Positions 44,360 to 57,150 of a stretch of DNA of 64,000 nucleotides are shown here, piece after piece. Source of the DNA: Piezodorus guildinii (taxonomy: Eukaryota; Arthropoda; Insecta; Hemiptera; Pentatomidae). Every line of letters begins with the position of its first letter. Within the stretch, counting starts at the first letter, position 1. Under the pieces are notes generated by a model. It did no database searches. It worked only from the letters and a program-made list of their open reading frames with translations, and was not told the DNA's origin. Position numbers and translations under genes: made by a program. The stretch spans positions 82,260,974 through 82,324,973 of the forward strand of contig CM041294.1 of the NCBI GenBank assembly GCA_023052935.1, in the 5' to 3' direction.

Positions 44360-44640
44360 AATCTAAACATTTTAGAAAAAAATATTATCTTATACATAGC
44401 TTTGTAAAAGTTAATAAAAAGGGATGAAAAGCCTATAAAACTAACTAATTATTTTAGATAATAATATAATAGAATTTTTAATAAATTATCTAATTGTTTC
44501 TATAGAAATTCAATTTAATTAATTCTTTATTAGTTTCACTCACTTTTATCTCTTAACTGTATTTGAAAATTCTTTAATCAATTTTAACAACGGGAGTAAG
44601 TGAAAGTCGTGTGTTGTCTGCACCAGATTTTTTATAAATT
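44360..44640 (+). repeat. GTAAGTGAAAGT-family repeat, 3' part
   Basis: Matches the second half of 57343-58187: TTTTAGATAATAATATAATA, TTTCTATAGAAATTCAATTT, then AGTAAGTGAAAGTCGTGTG and CTGCACCAGATTTTTT. Confidence 0.75.
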
Positions 44641-44852
44641 TAATTTTCTCTGTTCATTAATCGTTCTGAGTAACTTTGTGTTATAGGTGCATTTAGCACT
44701 GATGAACATGATGTTTTGAGCCTAAAATGAAAACAATCATTGACTACATACCCTACCAACTTCAAATAGTTATTAATCCATAATATGTTTTATATACCAA
44801 TATTTAATGGTTTTATCAATTAATAAGTATATAATTATTCTTTATTTTACAG

Positions 44853-45960
44853 AGAAGAATCAAGTATTTAAAAGAGAAAAATTTTGGAGTTGTTCTTCAT
44901 TTTTATTGTATATTGAAATGTAGAATATATTTTCTGTGATTAGAAAATGTAAATATTACATGTATTGTTTGGATCTGTTTCGTTTCATCTCTACTACATG
45001 TTTTTTATTTGGTGCCATCGCAAATATATATATACGCTTACCTTTTCATTAAAGGTATTGGGTTTTTAAACGTTCACTTCTAGTTATGTTTATTTAAAAT
45101 TAGAAGGAAGTTACGACGTTATTGTTTTAGATATTTTGTTGATTATTTCATTCATAAGTATTATCTAATAGTTAGACTATGATGTTTCATTTGTTCATTA
45201 TAAATTATTTATGTAAATTATGAAGTTTACCAAAGATATATTTAACTTTATATGATACTTCATTGTGTCGTTTTTCTTTGGACACTATAAGAATACAAAA
45301 AAAGAATAATAAACTTCATAAATTAAGAGAGCTATATACCTCCATTACACGAGTTTAAATACTATGTCATTGCGCCGATTTGTAAATATATATGATAATG
45401 ACATAAATCTATAAGGCGCTGTAATAGTATATATTAATTATCTATAGACTTATTTTTGTATAAATGTATTGTAAATAATGTATATAAAACAAATATTGAC
45501 CTATGCCATTATAATGTTAGTTACATCATGAATCCGGTAATTGCCGAGGTGCAAAACGCCCACTTGATACTGATGTAAATAAATTGCAATATATTTAGTC
45601 AGCATTTAAAATTTAAACTAAATATTATATACATATATTAATATAGAGGTTACTTATTGAAATTCAAAACATTAAAAAAAAAAACATTTAACTGCCAATA
45701 GGTTTAATTAGTGAGAAATGATTTGTGGTTTTCAGGTTTTTAATTTTTTTATTTTTTCATGAGTATCAGTAATTTTTGATACAGGTCTCGTAAAAAAAAA
45801 AATCAAGTAAATATAGATTATTTGATTAAGAAATATGGGTTCTTATTGCTTTAACTTGACTGACATAACTTTTTGACATTGAAAATTCTTCAATCAATCT
45901 GATATGTTATGTATATCAAGGTGTGATGTAATTGAAATAAAGATTTCTCTTGAATTAGTG
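44853..45960 (+). other. ARHGAP19: Probable spliced 3' UTR of ARHGAP19
   Basis: An acceptor (TTTATTTTACAG) at 44852 could pair with the donor after the stop codon. AATAAA stands at 45936-45941 in a TTGAAATAAAGATTTCTC setting. No coding content. Inferred from splice signals only. Confidence 0.4.
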
Positions 45961-46109
45961 CAGAGCATAGAGGCAATTTTTTTTTTTGTTGCATTTCTTA
46001 TAACATTTCTATAATTTGAATATTTATTGGTAATTTTGGCTAGACAAAATTTCTTACTGAATTCAAATATTTTTCAACTTGCTTATGATATCTTAGTTAT
46101 AAAATCAAA

Positions 46110-46160
<51 letters not shown>

Positions 46161-47080
46161 CATTCATGTAAAGTACTTTCCAGAACTAAGTATCCCATTA
46201 ATAAAAATGAAAGCATTTATTCCATTGAAAAAACCGTGTAAATTATCCTCAACTATGTAAAAAAAAAAAAAAAATCTAATATTTATTTTAAGAATGCAAG
46301 AAAGTGAAAAGTTAACATCTGAATCATAAAATCATATCCTTTATAAAGTAGGTTCAGCTTTGTTTCAGCCAAATATTATTCCCAACATAATTTAACAAGA
46401 GTGCGAAACCTGTATCTGATTATTTGAAACTTGTTTTTAAAAATATTCCATTGAACATTTAACAATATTAATACCTTAAGTTTGTGTTTTTTGCAGTTTG
46501 CCAAAGTATAATTTTTTTTTTTTTTCCATTGTATCACTATCCAATGTATTCCTTTAATTTATAAGCAGTTTAGTAATGTTGCTCTATTCTATATTATCAC
46601 TCTATTATATAGAGTATGTTTTATGTCCGAAAATATTTTATTAATCAAGATTTAAAAAAAAAATATATTTGTTATCGCCATAGTTATATTTATATGATAT
46701 AGAATAATTTTGTGATTATTATTCCTTTTTTTATTAATGAATGTATTATTGAAATGTTAATCGTACATATATTTTTTATTTGAAAATTACCATTTTAATC
46801 TAGTATTTTTTAATTAAATTTATGATTTAAATATAATTCCTAAAATAATTATTTCACCCTTACCTATTTCCCCGTTAATTTTCCTCATCCCTTATAAAAA
46901 ATTTATTATTGAAAATTTTATTTGATGATAAGATCATATCAAATCTAGAAGACAATAAAATGGAGATGAGAAGAAGAAAAAGACTACTAATGGTTTATTA
47001 TTTCCTAACAGTTATTAGTTACTATCATTGACTTTTCACACACTTTCACTTGCCTGTTTCTGATATGTAACCACTATTTT
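45961..47080. other. Intergenic AT-rich stretch
   Basis: Between the convergent 3' ends of ARHGAP19 and LSM1. Apart from the poly-T run nothing is recognised. Confidence 0.4.
46114..46160. repeat. Poly-T tract of 47
   Basis: An uninterrupted run of 47 T, much longer than the other homopolymers of the window. It may be the tail of a minus-strand retroposed sequence; no body is recognisable. Confidence 0.8.
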
Positions 47081-47081
47081 G

Positions 47082-47290
47082 CTGGAGCGAGATGGTTGGA
47101 TCTCCAGGGTTCAAACTCAGCTGACAGATTGATTATTTATTCTGTTACCTTAGAATTAATAATGATGGAGTAATAAGACCCCCTAAGGGAACACTCAGTC
47201 TTTTAATAAGTATCCTTCCCCTCCCCTCTCCCCCCAAAAAAAAACCAATGTTGGCTGAGTGTTAAGTTTTTTGGTAGTCTATACTGAATA
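47082..47290 (+). repeat. Diverged SINE family 1 copy
   Basis: Box-B-like GGGTTCAAACTCAG, then ATTATTTATTCTGTTA and TTGGCTGAGTGTTAAG match the family-1 order at lower similarity. Confidence 0.5.
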
Positions 47291-47440
47291 ATACTCATTA
47301 TTATAGTGCGTTTCAATCTAATTCATAACACAAAGAAGGCAACTTTGGAGTTAAGGTTAATCAAACAAGTAAATAAAGATCAAGGAAGGAAATTGTTAAG
47401 GAATACCAAAACTAATTAATGGTTATTTGGAAGGATTGTA

Positions 47441-47905
47441 ATGGGTTGTAAAATAAGTTTGTACATTTTTCCTCTCTGTGTTTATAAAATCATGTTCACT
47501 TGGTCAATAATGTTTACGTATTCTGAAAAAAAATTAGTTAAGGTGCTTTTATACATCAGTTTCAACCAAGATTCCTTACCTTTAAGTGGTATTTAGCTTT
47601 CTCCAAATGGGAAAGAAAAAAATTCATTTTCATCATTTAATGGTTTTTAATTTGGGAAAGGAAAATCTGCTGCAGAGAGGGTTAAGAAAATTTGCAGTAT
47701 GTGTAGCAATGATGCCTTAGGAGAAAGCACCGTCAGTTAGTGGTTTTCTCAGTTCAGAACCAGAAATTTTGACTTGAACACAGACATTATTCAACTGTTG
47801 ATGATGACCAAATTCAAGCATAATTGATCAAAAATATTTAATTTGATCTGAAATTTTTATTAAGATCACCAGTAATAAATGCTACAAACTTATTCTACAA
47901 CCCAT
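47441..47905 (+). mobile_element. Mariner derivative (465 bp, TA duplication)
   Basis: The ends ATGGGTTGTAAAATAAGTTT and inverse ATGGGTTGTAGAATAAGTTT are bounded by TA (47439-47440, 47906-47907). The interior is an internally deleted mariner with the start region of the transposase (CTGCTGCAGAGAGGGTTAAG region), frame broken. It is the uninterrupted sister of 37788-39324. Confidence 0.85.
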
Positions 47906-48419
47906 TACTAAGAAAAAAATAGTTACAAAATTTATTTACTTAAGCCTATTTTTATTTGTTTAGAAAAAGAAAAAAAAATATTTTAAAATTAAATAGAATC
48001 CTTATTTTAAAAACATTCTAAAATAAAACTTTGTAAATAAATAAAATGCTAAAATTAAACAGGCTTTTAAAACAATAAACATCTTGTTGACACAAAAAAG
48101 GTTATAAACTATGATCAGATTTACAAAAATAATTTTTACAAAATAGAAATCTGAACAAATATTTTTACATCTGATACAATTTTTTATTAATTTATAATTA
48201 AATATAATATATACAATGATATCTACATCAAAATATTCTCAATATCACATAATGAGAAAAAATTAAGTATAGTAACATTTGTTTATAAAAGTAAAATTAA
48301 CTAAAATATAATACCGCATCGCGAGTTCAAATAATTTAGTCTTCATTATCGTTTTTAACTTTCTCGCAAGTTTTCAAGGGATTGATAAAAAATTATGTTT
48401 AAGAGGAAAGGGGACATGT

Positions 48420-48593
48420 TTAAAACATATCATCATGGCTTAAATCTGGAATATAATTTAATCCTCTTTCTTTTAGTGCTTTCGCAAGGAGTTTATCGTG
48501 TTCTTGTTTAGATTCTTGTTCCTTCTGTTGCGCTTCTTTGATTTCTTTTATAGAGACCCGCTTCAGAGGTAAATTATTCTCCTTTTCTTGGGT
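48420..48593 (-). CDS. LSM1: LSM1 exon 3
   Basis: 174 nt including TAA, acceptor TTTCAG above 48593, phase 0. Encodes the post-Sm helix LKRVSIKEIKEAQQKEQ and the C-terminus. Confidence 0.95.
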   Translation of the reverse strand, partial: TQEKENNLPLKRVSIKEIKEAQQKEQESKQEHDKLLAKALKERGLNYIPDLSHDDMF

Positions 48594-50920
48594 CTGAAAT
48601 AGAAAATATATTTTATAAATCAGAACTTAAATTTTAAAATTAAAGAATACTGAACAATTGAAACAAATAGAAATAATGGAGTAAATAGAAACAAAACTTC
48701 ATTAAAAAAATAGTGTGTGACTTGTAAGTAACAGAGATGTTTTGATTTTCAGTCGCAAACTTTTAAATATAGAAAAAATATTTACTTTTCTAGTTTATAT
48801 GGGGAGCACTAGTCCACCGTTCTCCGGGTCCTGGGTTCGATTCCCGGCTGTGGCAGGAAATTATTTATTCTGTTTAATTCAGCCAGGGGGCGTCCGTCCC
48901 TAGGGTATAGAGACCCTCTGGGGCAGACCCAGTCTCTATAAAGTGGGTATCCAAAAAATTGGGGGGGGAAACCTGGTGGCCGAGTATGATCAAGGCCTAA
49001 TCACATCATTGTACAGTCGCTAGCCTAGAAATAGTACGGATCTCCATATGTACTGAGCCCAAGACCCTTCATGGGTTGTAGGGGTACAGGTTTTTTTAAA
49101 GTTTATATGAATAATTTTTGATATGGAAAGTTGTGCTTAAAAAAATCAAGTTTAAATTTATAATGTAACTTTAAAATAAGTTCAATTCACAATTTTTTTA
49201 TTCTTCTAATTATCTAGAAGATGGACTAAAAAAGTTTAGATCTCTAATATCTTAAATGGATGTCCATTGATTTTAAAACTGTGAGGTAAATAAAAACCTT
49301 TGCAATTTTTTTTTCAAAAAAATCAGATTTTTTAATAAGTTTGCACCAAGCGACAAGGATAACAATACACAAATGTAAAGGAAGACCATGAAGGATCTTG
49401 GGCTCAGTACATATAGAGATTCGTACTGTTTCTAGGCCAACAGTCGTGCAATGAGGTGATTTGGCTGAGATCACTCTCAGCTGCCATGGTTTTCCCCCAT
49501 ATTTGGGTATCCACTTTATAGAGGCTAGGTGTGCCCCAGGAGGGTCCTCATACCCCAGGATCGCCCTATGGCTGAAATAACAGAATAAATAATATTCTGT
49601 CATAGCCGGGATTCGAACCCAGGGCCCAGAGCACAGTAAACTAACACTCTATCCTCAAGACCACACTGCTCCCCAGATATCACAAACTTAAAATTTCCAA
49701 TCATTTTGCGATTATCAACAAAAGAATCAAACCATTTATTTATTTTTTAAAGTAATATAATCAGTTTTAATGATGATCTTACTGTAATTTCATCAGATTC
49801 ATTCCAAATCTCACATTTTTTATCCGTTTTGATGAATTTAGCATTAGATAATAAATGTTTTTGCTCATTATTTTTATTTCCAAAAGTTTAATTAACAATG
49901 TATTTCCATTTTATAAATATTATTATTTAGAAAGTCCATTAAAACTGTGTAAGCTCATAGATATTAAATATGAGAAAATATAAAAAATATATTATGAACA
50001 TTTTTATTATCTTCTTATTTTTATCTTTCTGAAGGTAAAGAGAAATGACAACATTTAATTAATATTTACTATGGTTCAATTTCAAAAGTTAAATATTATG
50101 GTTCAAAGAAAAAAGCAACACAGAAAAATATAGATTTCAATTGTTCTAAAAATATTTTTTACTAGTTAATATTTCTAAAATATATTTTTTCTTTCTATTC
50201 TCCCCATTTTGTAGAAGCAGCATTTTAGGTGACTAAGATTACTTTAAAATCACCAAAATTTCTTAATATGCATTCAGAATAAAAAAAAAAAACAAAAGTT
50301 CAAATGGAGGTGATGAAAATTGAAAAGAAAAAACAAAAAGATGTATAATACTCACAACTTCGCCTAAAAGGACAACATTTTCACCACGTACAACATATAC
50401 TCCTTTTGGTATATCACCATATTGTTGTCCTACATGTATTCTTTCTATTGTCTTATGTAGAACTAGATTTGCAAACTGATCTATACTACGGAGAAAGCCG
50501 ATAAGTGTTCGTCCATCTCTCAGAACTACAAGAAGCCTCTCTAGAAATAAGAAATATTCACTTCAAAACTCTTAAAATGTTAAGTAAAAACAATATTTAA
50601 TGTTCAACAAGTAAACATCATTTGGTTTAGCAAATGGTTTATATGAGCTTTAAGATACACGATATTAATAGTTTAAGGTTTATGATAAATGATTCTGTAC
50701 TAAGTCTCAGCCAAGATTTTTAAAATATTTTTGGTAATACTTTCTATTACATTATGGTTACTTTTTATTTATTGTTTCTGTTGAAGTATGATGTATATAA
50801 TTAAGTACTGCATAGAAGTGCAACAAAAAATACAATAAGAATATATAGTACAAACAATATTTTACGACTGTGCAAAAAAATAATAAAAAATATAATAAAA
50901 TATATAATAATATAAAATAA

Positions 50921-50951
<31 letters not shown>

Positions 50952-53900
50952 TTTTAATTCTAAGTTTATAGTTAATTAACAAAGCAGTTGGGTCCTTATT
51001 TTTTCACACAAAAAAACAAAACATTTTTTTAGTTGAGTATCTGAGAGTTTAATTTAATCTAAGAGCTAATATAATTTTTGACTTTAACTATCAGCAAACA
51101 AGAGATAGACGATTCAAAAAGTACTTTACAAATAATAAGTTATTAAGTTTTGAGAAATAAGATGGCACTGAAAAACGAAAACTAATAGAAGACAGAAGAA
51201 TGATTATATCAATTGAGTTAAGGCTGTGTTACACGGCAATAAAAGAAGAAAGTGAAGTATGTGAAAGTGAGTGCTTGTGAGAGTTTATGATAGTTTTTAA
51301 TAAAATTGAATAATAACAACAAATATTACTTTCAAAAAATCCTATTGTTTCATTGAATATTATTATTTTTTTTTTTTTAAACCAAGACTAAACGATAAAG
51401 TTATATCAAAACAAACAATTGTAAAATACACATAATGAAAACATGTTTTTTTAATTTAAAAACACCAGTTTAAGAAATTTAACCTTATTTATAATGAAAA
51501 AAAAAATTTAATGTTGATGAAGTTATTTACAAAATATGGTTATAGTATATTTATTCTAATACGTTGAAAGTGTAAGATAATTCTCTATTGCCAACATATC
51601 ACACATTTTCAGCTTTCACTTTCATTTTCCTTTCCTCTTCTCTCGCTGTGTAGCTTGGCCTTAATGGTACTATAGATTTTAAGCAGTGGAGCACAAATAA
51701 ATGTTCTTGACTAAAAAAAAGGGCCCAAGAATCATGGTATTATTCATTTATATTCAGTAATCATCAAGACTTTTCCTCATTTTCAAGTTTTCAGTTTATT
51801 ACTACGTTACAGTTTATAATCCAATATTTGTAAAAAAAAGATAATAAAACTAAACGATAAAGTCATATCAAAACTAACAATTGTAATTTACACATTATGA
51901 AAACACATTTCTCACAAATCCTACCAATCTACTCACAAATCTCAACAGATTATAAGAAATTATTTTAGGAATGATTAAATCAAATAAGGAAAAATCAGTC
52001 TAATATCTTTGGGGATTACAGTAATTAAAATTGAAATTATTTTATTAATACGTATTATAAGTGATTGAAAATAATGAACTTCTAATAATATTTGGCCTAT
52101 AGTTAGGGTGGGTTAGATAAAACTTTATTATTTACAGAGGTTTTAAGAAAGAAATATTTCTTAAGAATAGTAAAGTATGAGCTGTTTAAAACATACAATT
52201 GAGTGACTTCAAACCAATTTTGGGTATTTGAATAAAAATTCTAACAAAAAAAAAAAAAAATGAGACATAATGATCAGAAAGATTTATACCGAAATGGGCA
52301 GAATATATTAAGTTAATCAAATAGCATAGAATAGACCAGAAAAACTTTAAAATATGAAAAAAAAAATTATTACACAGATTTTAAAATGTTTTGTCAATGA
52401 TGACAGCAAAACAAATTATTATTGTGCGATTGACAGTTATAAATGAAATTAGAAATGATGATAAGGTATATACTGCTAATTTGAAAAATCTTCAATAAAA
52501 ATATAACTGAAGCATAATTTAGAAATTGATAGGAAAATTCAACAAATATTCAAACATAAAATTGTATTCAGGAAACGTTTAAAAGCAAGGAAAACATTAA
52601 TAACATAAAAAAAAATCCTGTAACACTACAACCTATGAAGGGTCTTGGTTTAGCTACTTAGTAAGGAAACAGTGTTTCTTGACCAACAGGTGTGCATGGA
52701 GTTGATTTGGCTAAGATTGAGCCTATACACCTGGTTTTCCTTCGGGTAACTACATTATAGGAAGGTCTCCCAACTGTAGGATGGAACCAGCTGATATAAT
52801 AGAATAACTATTATGTTACACCTGATTTGAACATTAAGCAGCATGGATCCATACCCATTGAGTTCAATCCTATTACAATTTGAATAATTCAAATAAAAGT
52901 TTGAAGCATCGAGTATCAATGGTCTATAAGAGATTAGCACCATTATTTGCTGACAAATCATGATAATAAGAATTTGTAATTAAGAGTAACGATTGTGAGG
53001 TAGATAATAGTGGAATTAAGTTGCAGAAATGGTAAGAAAAGGAGTAATTAAATAAAAATAAATAAAACGCATTATTGGTTGCATATAATCAACTATGATG
53101 AATATCAATGAAAGAACTAATTAGGAATTAATTGACTATGTCAATATGTGTTAGCAATAAATGTTCATATTGACTATGTCCTGAATATTTTTTTCATAGA
53201 TTGAAAATAATTAAACAAATAATAATCCTGAATAATAGAAACATAGATATAACAATGAACAATATTAATTTTATTTAATACAACAAATAAAACAATGGAC
53301 AAGTTGAAATAAAATACAATACATCTGATTATAAAATTTCAATTTCTCAAATATCTGCTTCATCTTCCACTTTATTTGTATTCATTTAATATCAATAGTA
53401 TTTTTAAAGATCATTGTGATTGTTTTAATTTAAATATCACTATAAATGTTGGAGGAAATATAATATTCAGCAGTATTGCTTCATTTTCCTTATAGTGTTT
53501 TCCAACAAAGAGTGTGACCATTCATTAATATAATTTGTGACAATATCAGTTGAACTCGAGGTGAAATTGTCTGCTTGATTCAATTTACCAGTAGTAGTAA
53601 AAAAGAGCACTGTACTATACTTCTTAAGTAATTCTTCAATATTTTGTGGATTAAATTATCTGTGAAGGTATTAGAATTAAAACTACAATGACAAGAAACA
53701 CCTCTACCCTTGATCTGATAAAAATTGATAACAAAATGCTATTTTGTTTCTCTTTGTAAGTTTCAATATACATTAGATTGAATACATTCCATGGAATCCC
53801 TAGTGAGAATGACCAATTAAAAATTCTTCCTGATAAACTTTAAATCAATCAGGTTTAATGATAAGAATTTTATTTAGAGGTTTTCACGTTAATTCATATG

Positions 53901-54654
53901 TTAACCTAATGTTTTTTTTTAAAGCTTTGATATTTTTATGTGTGGGTTAATTACTTATTTTTTGTTTGTTTATTTATTTAACGTCACTTTATGCTACTAT
54001 GGCTAATCGGACGATGCTACAGTGGGAGTCCTAAATTTTGCCTATCCAGGTTTATTAGGATAGGTATCTTTAACGAGTACCTGACATCGCACAGGCTCGG
54101 GACCACCTTTTAATGTCCCCCGAAGGACGGCGTAACTAAGGATTTTTTACTCCCATTAAAAAATCCTAGGACCACCTGCGGGTAATTACTTATTGTATGA
54201 ATGATTCTCAAGATATTTGTCATGTGGGTAATTTAGTACTAAGTCTTTTATACATAGTTCACTCAATTTATTTTTTACCAACACATTTATTCTCTATGCC
54301 ACAAGATATAAAATACACTGTATAACCTCGAATTAGTGTTCTAATTCATATCTACATAATAAAAATGTTGTGCAATGAATACATTATTTATTTATATTGG
54401 AATGCCTACTGATAATATTGATAGGTTGAAATATTTCATAGAGCTTAGAGCAAAGGAATCTTTCAGAAGTGAAAAACTCAGAGTAAATAATTAACATTTA
54501 CGAATAAAAACACTGTTATTTTTTAAATTTATTTTACCAACTACATCACTTAATCCATTGAGCTACTGAGAAGAGTTAAGTTGTTTATTTTCTCTTCAAA
54601 CTTACTGTCAACTTCTTCTAATAAAGAGGCAGTCCCTGGAGGAAACACCGACAT
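48420..54654 (-). CDS. LSM1: LSM1, cap-proximal mRNA decay factor (three coding exons)
   Basis: Exons 54654-54606, 50540-50356 and 48593-48420 join in frame into 135 residues, close to the 133 of the human protein. The subunit defines the cytoplasmic Lsm1-7 ring that binds oligoadenylated mRNA 3' ends and promotes decapping. Residues 5-15 hold PGTASLLEEVD. The Sm1 motif lies at the start of exon 2 (LLVVLRDGRTLIGFLRSIDQ), and the Sm2 motif is GVYVVRGENVVLLGE. The C-terminal extension is charged and helical (QQKEQESKQEHDKLLAKALK) and ends DLSHDDMF. The start is the only ATG in the short exon 1. Introns are 2 kb and 4 kb; the larger carries a TTAA MITE. All key Sm residues look intact. Confidence 0.96.
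48802..49099 (+). mobile_element. tRNA-derived SINE (family 1) with target duplication
   Basis: Plus-strand copy: head with box B GGGTTCGATTCCCGG, body with GGCAGACCCAGTCTCTATAA, tail CCTTCATGGGTTGTAGGGGT then ACAGG and T-run. Direct repeats AGTTTATATG at 48792-48801 and 49100-49109. The head is slightly shortened. In LSM1 intron 2. Confidence 0.9.
49385..49675 (-). mobile_element. tRNA-derived SINE (family 1), inverted next to the previous copy
   Basis: Minus-strand copy: box B GGGTTCGAATCCCGG, then the usual body, ending ATCCTTCATGGTC. Together with 48802-49099 it forms a tail-to-tail inverted pair in LSM1 intron 2, which could form double-stranded RNA in the pre-mRNA. Confidence 0.85.
50356..50540 (-). 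CDS. LSM1: LSM1 exon 2 (Sm fold)
   Basis: 185 nt between TTTCTAG and GTGAGT. Holds both Sm motifs: VLRDGRTLIGFLRSIDQFAN and VVRGENVVLLGEV. Confidence 0.97.
51222..51660. mobile_element. TTAA-flanked MITE (439 bp)
   Basis: The left end GGCTGTGTTACACGGCAATA and inverse right end GGCCAAGCTACACAGCGAGA form an imperfect terminal inverted repeat of about 50 bp. TTAA stands on both sides (51218-51221, 51661-51664). Related interior sequence occurs at 35335-35600 and about 51790-51915. Lies in LSM1 intron 1. Confidence 0.7.
51790..51915. repeat. Fragment of the same MITE family
   Basis: ACTAAACGATAAAGTCATAT, then CAAAACTAACAATTGTAATT and ACACATTATGAAAACA repeats a block of 51222-51660. Confidence 0.5.
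52610..52850 (-). repeat. Diverged SINE family 1 copy
   Basis: The minus strand ends AGACCCTTCATAGGTTGTAG as in the family tail; the head side has a degraded GTTCAAATCAGGTG box B. In LSM1 intron 1. Confidence 0.55.
52851..53964. other. LSM1 intron 1, nothing recognised
   Basis: AT-rich, no open frame of interest and no clear repeat. Confidence 0.4.
53965..54183 (-). mobile_element. tRNA-derived SINE (family 2), truncated head
   Basis: Matches 56885-57150 (GAGTACCTGACATCGCACAG, CTATCCAGGTTTATTAGGAT, TTTTACTCCCATTAAAAAAT). The minus-strand tail is AAATAAATAAACAAACAAA-like. The tRNA-like head is mostly lost. Confidence 0.75.
54606..54654 (-). CDS. LSM1: LSM1 exon 1
   Basis: 49 nt from ATG at 54654-54652 to donor GTAAG. 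Encodes MSVFPPGTASLLEEVD; phase 1. Confidence 0.93.
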
Positions 54655-54942
54655 GATTCAATTGTCAATTTTAATAAATTAAAATTATAACTGTAAGAAA
54701 GTTGTGATATATTCAATAAAAATAAATAGAACATAGACTGGAAGGTTGCAAAACGCACATGCGCACAAGGCGACACGTTAGTTGAACAAAGTGACCGCTA
54801 GATGCCGCGGCGGTAGGGAGCGCCTAAAGAAGGGGTTTTCAAAGCGGCAGACTTCGTAATATATTCAAACTGTTTGAATCTCTCCGTGCGACCGGCGGCT
54901 TTCGCCAGCGAACTCTTCGTATTTTCGTCTTCTTCGAAGGAG
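54655..54942. promoter_or_regulatory. GC-rich bidirectional promoter, with probable first exon of a plus-strand gene
   Basis: From about 54740 to 54942 the sequence turns GC-rich with many CpG (GCCGCGGCGG, CGACCGGCGG), unlike all around it. It lies directly upstream of LSM1. On the plus strand it ends CGAAGGAG followed by GTAGGT, a plausible donor at 54943-54944. So a non-coding first exon of a diverging plus-strand gene probably ends at 54942; its coding exons are not in the window. Confidence 0.6.
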
Positions 54943-54949
54943 GTAGGTG

Positions 54950-56884
54950 TCTTTAATTATATATATACATATTTATCAAATTATTAAATGCATTCTAACA
55001 TCATTCGAAAATGAATTACAAAATTTTCTGACCTAGATCATATTTTTACTTTAAAAAAATATGTGTTTTAATAATATTTTTTTAAAGCTTAAAAATCTTC
55101 AAATACTCTCGAATATACAAATCAATTCAAGTCTCATAGATAGAAAAAAAATATATATATATATATATATACCTGCTCTACGTGGAGACCTCATTAAAAC
55201 ATAACTATTTAAATTTAAAAACAAACAAACATAATTTACAACCTAAAATAAAATGTTTTAAATTGTATTTAAAATTTGTATAAATAGTTAAAAATATTGA
55301 AAACTTAAAGATTTGAGTTAATTTTTTTTTTTTAATTTAAACCTTTATATTAACAAATATCAATTACTGAGAAAAAAAAACTGTTATCGATTTCAAAATC
55401 ATACAGTTCAATAAAGTTAACACATTTTTTAAATAATAAAAAATATTGTCATCTTTAAAATTAATTGATTCAATAATTAAACTTGTATTGCAGTAATAAT
55501 AATAAGTTAAATTAATGTTCTCTAGACGAATATTTTGTAAAACCTATTCGATTAATCTTAATTTGTATTTAGTTTTGTAATTCGTAAAGTAAATAAAAAA
55601 AATAAGTTTCATGTTTACATCAAAAGTAGGTCAGTTCTTGGAGTGACAGTGTTACCATCTAACTACAATAGGCGGGAATCTCACTTCTGTTGTGATTAAT
55701 AAAAACTTGATTAGAAAAAACATTCATGTAAATAAATACCAATTATATTTTTTTTAAAATCATATTTCAACTTCCGTAATTAAATGTTGTTTATTTATAT
55801 AAAAATTAATATAAACTTATTACGTGATAACTTATTTACATGAAGTAAACAATTCTATCGTAACTAATGATAATATGTAAAACATTGGATTTTTTGTAGT
55901 TTTGTATCTTTTGTGTTATCTTATGAACCAATTGGCCCCTTTTTAAATTAAGAACGTATTACTTGATGTATATTTTATTTAATTTTTTAAAATTTTGTTT
56001 ATTTATTTTTCGTGTGCATATGATGGACTTTTACGGACCAAGTTATGCGTTTTTGATAAAAATATTTCGTGAAAGTTTGTGGGATTCATCTTGGATAAAA
56101 TTCAACTCATTTCTCCAACTTTTCACGAAGAAATTTTGTTGACAAAATCTGTATTTTTAAACATTAAATATCTTGAAATGTCCTGCTATATTTAGACACG
56201 TACTAAATGCCGATTAAGGATTATAAAAATACAAAAAGGAACTGTAAAGTGATTTTTAATGACCTATTAACATTTTCTCGTTTTATATTCATGTTCTTTT
56301 GTATGGTTATTTATGTTCTTAATCGCTGGATTATTACTGTATAATCGCTGTGATAATATGTTTTATCACACAGGGATTTAATAATTAAAGCAAGATATTC
56401 CCGTTTCGCCCTGGATAATTTGAAGGAAATTAATTAATAACTTCAGTATAAAATGATTCCACAGTTATTCTTTAATGTTTATTCATATATATTTATGTAT
56501 AACAACATTAAAAATAGGTTTTTTATTTATGAGTAAATGGAATATTAAATTTAGTGTAGTTCTTTTGGCGGGATCTGTAACTTTCATTGTATATTTTTTT
56601 TTCACTCTAAGTTTGACACACCTCGGTTGGTATTGTTCGGATCGAAAATTTGACGGTTCCAGGTCAGAAATTTAGTGGAGAATAATTTTTGTCATATAAG
56701 ATTTTTTGCTAGGAGCTACATTGGTTCGAATGAAAACAGTCACGTTTTGTTAGATTTATTAAGAGTTGGGCTTTATTGACAGGCTCTGTATAAAAAAAAA
56801 ACTGTGTTGGTGCTGCTCACATTGAAAATTTGAAGTTATTTTCGTAACATTTGTCGCTAGGACTATTCTTTAGGAGCTATATTG
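54950..56884. other. AT-rich stretch, likely first intron of the plus-strand gene
   Basis: No exon-like frame found. Contains a short (TA)n tract (about 55149-55171) and homopolymers. Confidence 0.35.
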
Positions 56885-57150
56885 TTTTTTTTATTTATTT
56901 ATTTAATGTCACTTTATGCAGTAGGAGTCCTACATTTTGTCTATCCAGGTTTCATTAGGATAGGGATCTATAACGAGTACCTGACATCGCACAGGCCCGG
57001 ACCACCTTTTTACGCCCCCTTCGAAGAACGGCACAACTAAGGGTTTTTTACTCCCATTAAAATATCCTAGGACCACACGTGGGTTTGAACCCATGACCTT
57101 TGGCATAGGAGGCTATTATGCTAGCCAATATGCTGCAGGTGATCACTCTA
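56885..57150 (-). mobile_element. tRNA-derived SINE (family 2), best copy
   Basis: The minus strand has a tRNA-like head (TTGGCTAGCATAATAGCC, then box B GGGTTCAAACCC), a body of about 180 nt and an AAATAAATAAATAAAAAAA tail. Different body from family 1. Confidence 0.85.
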
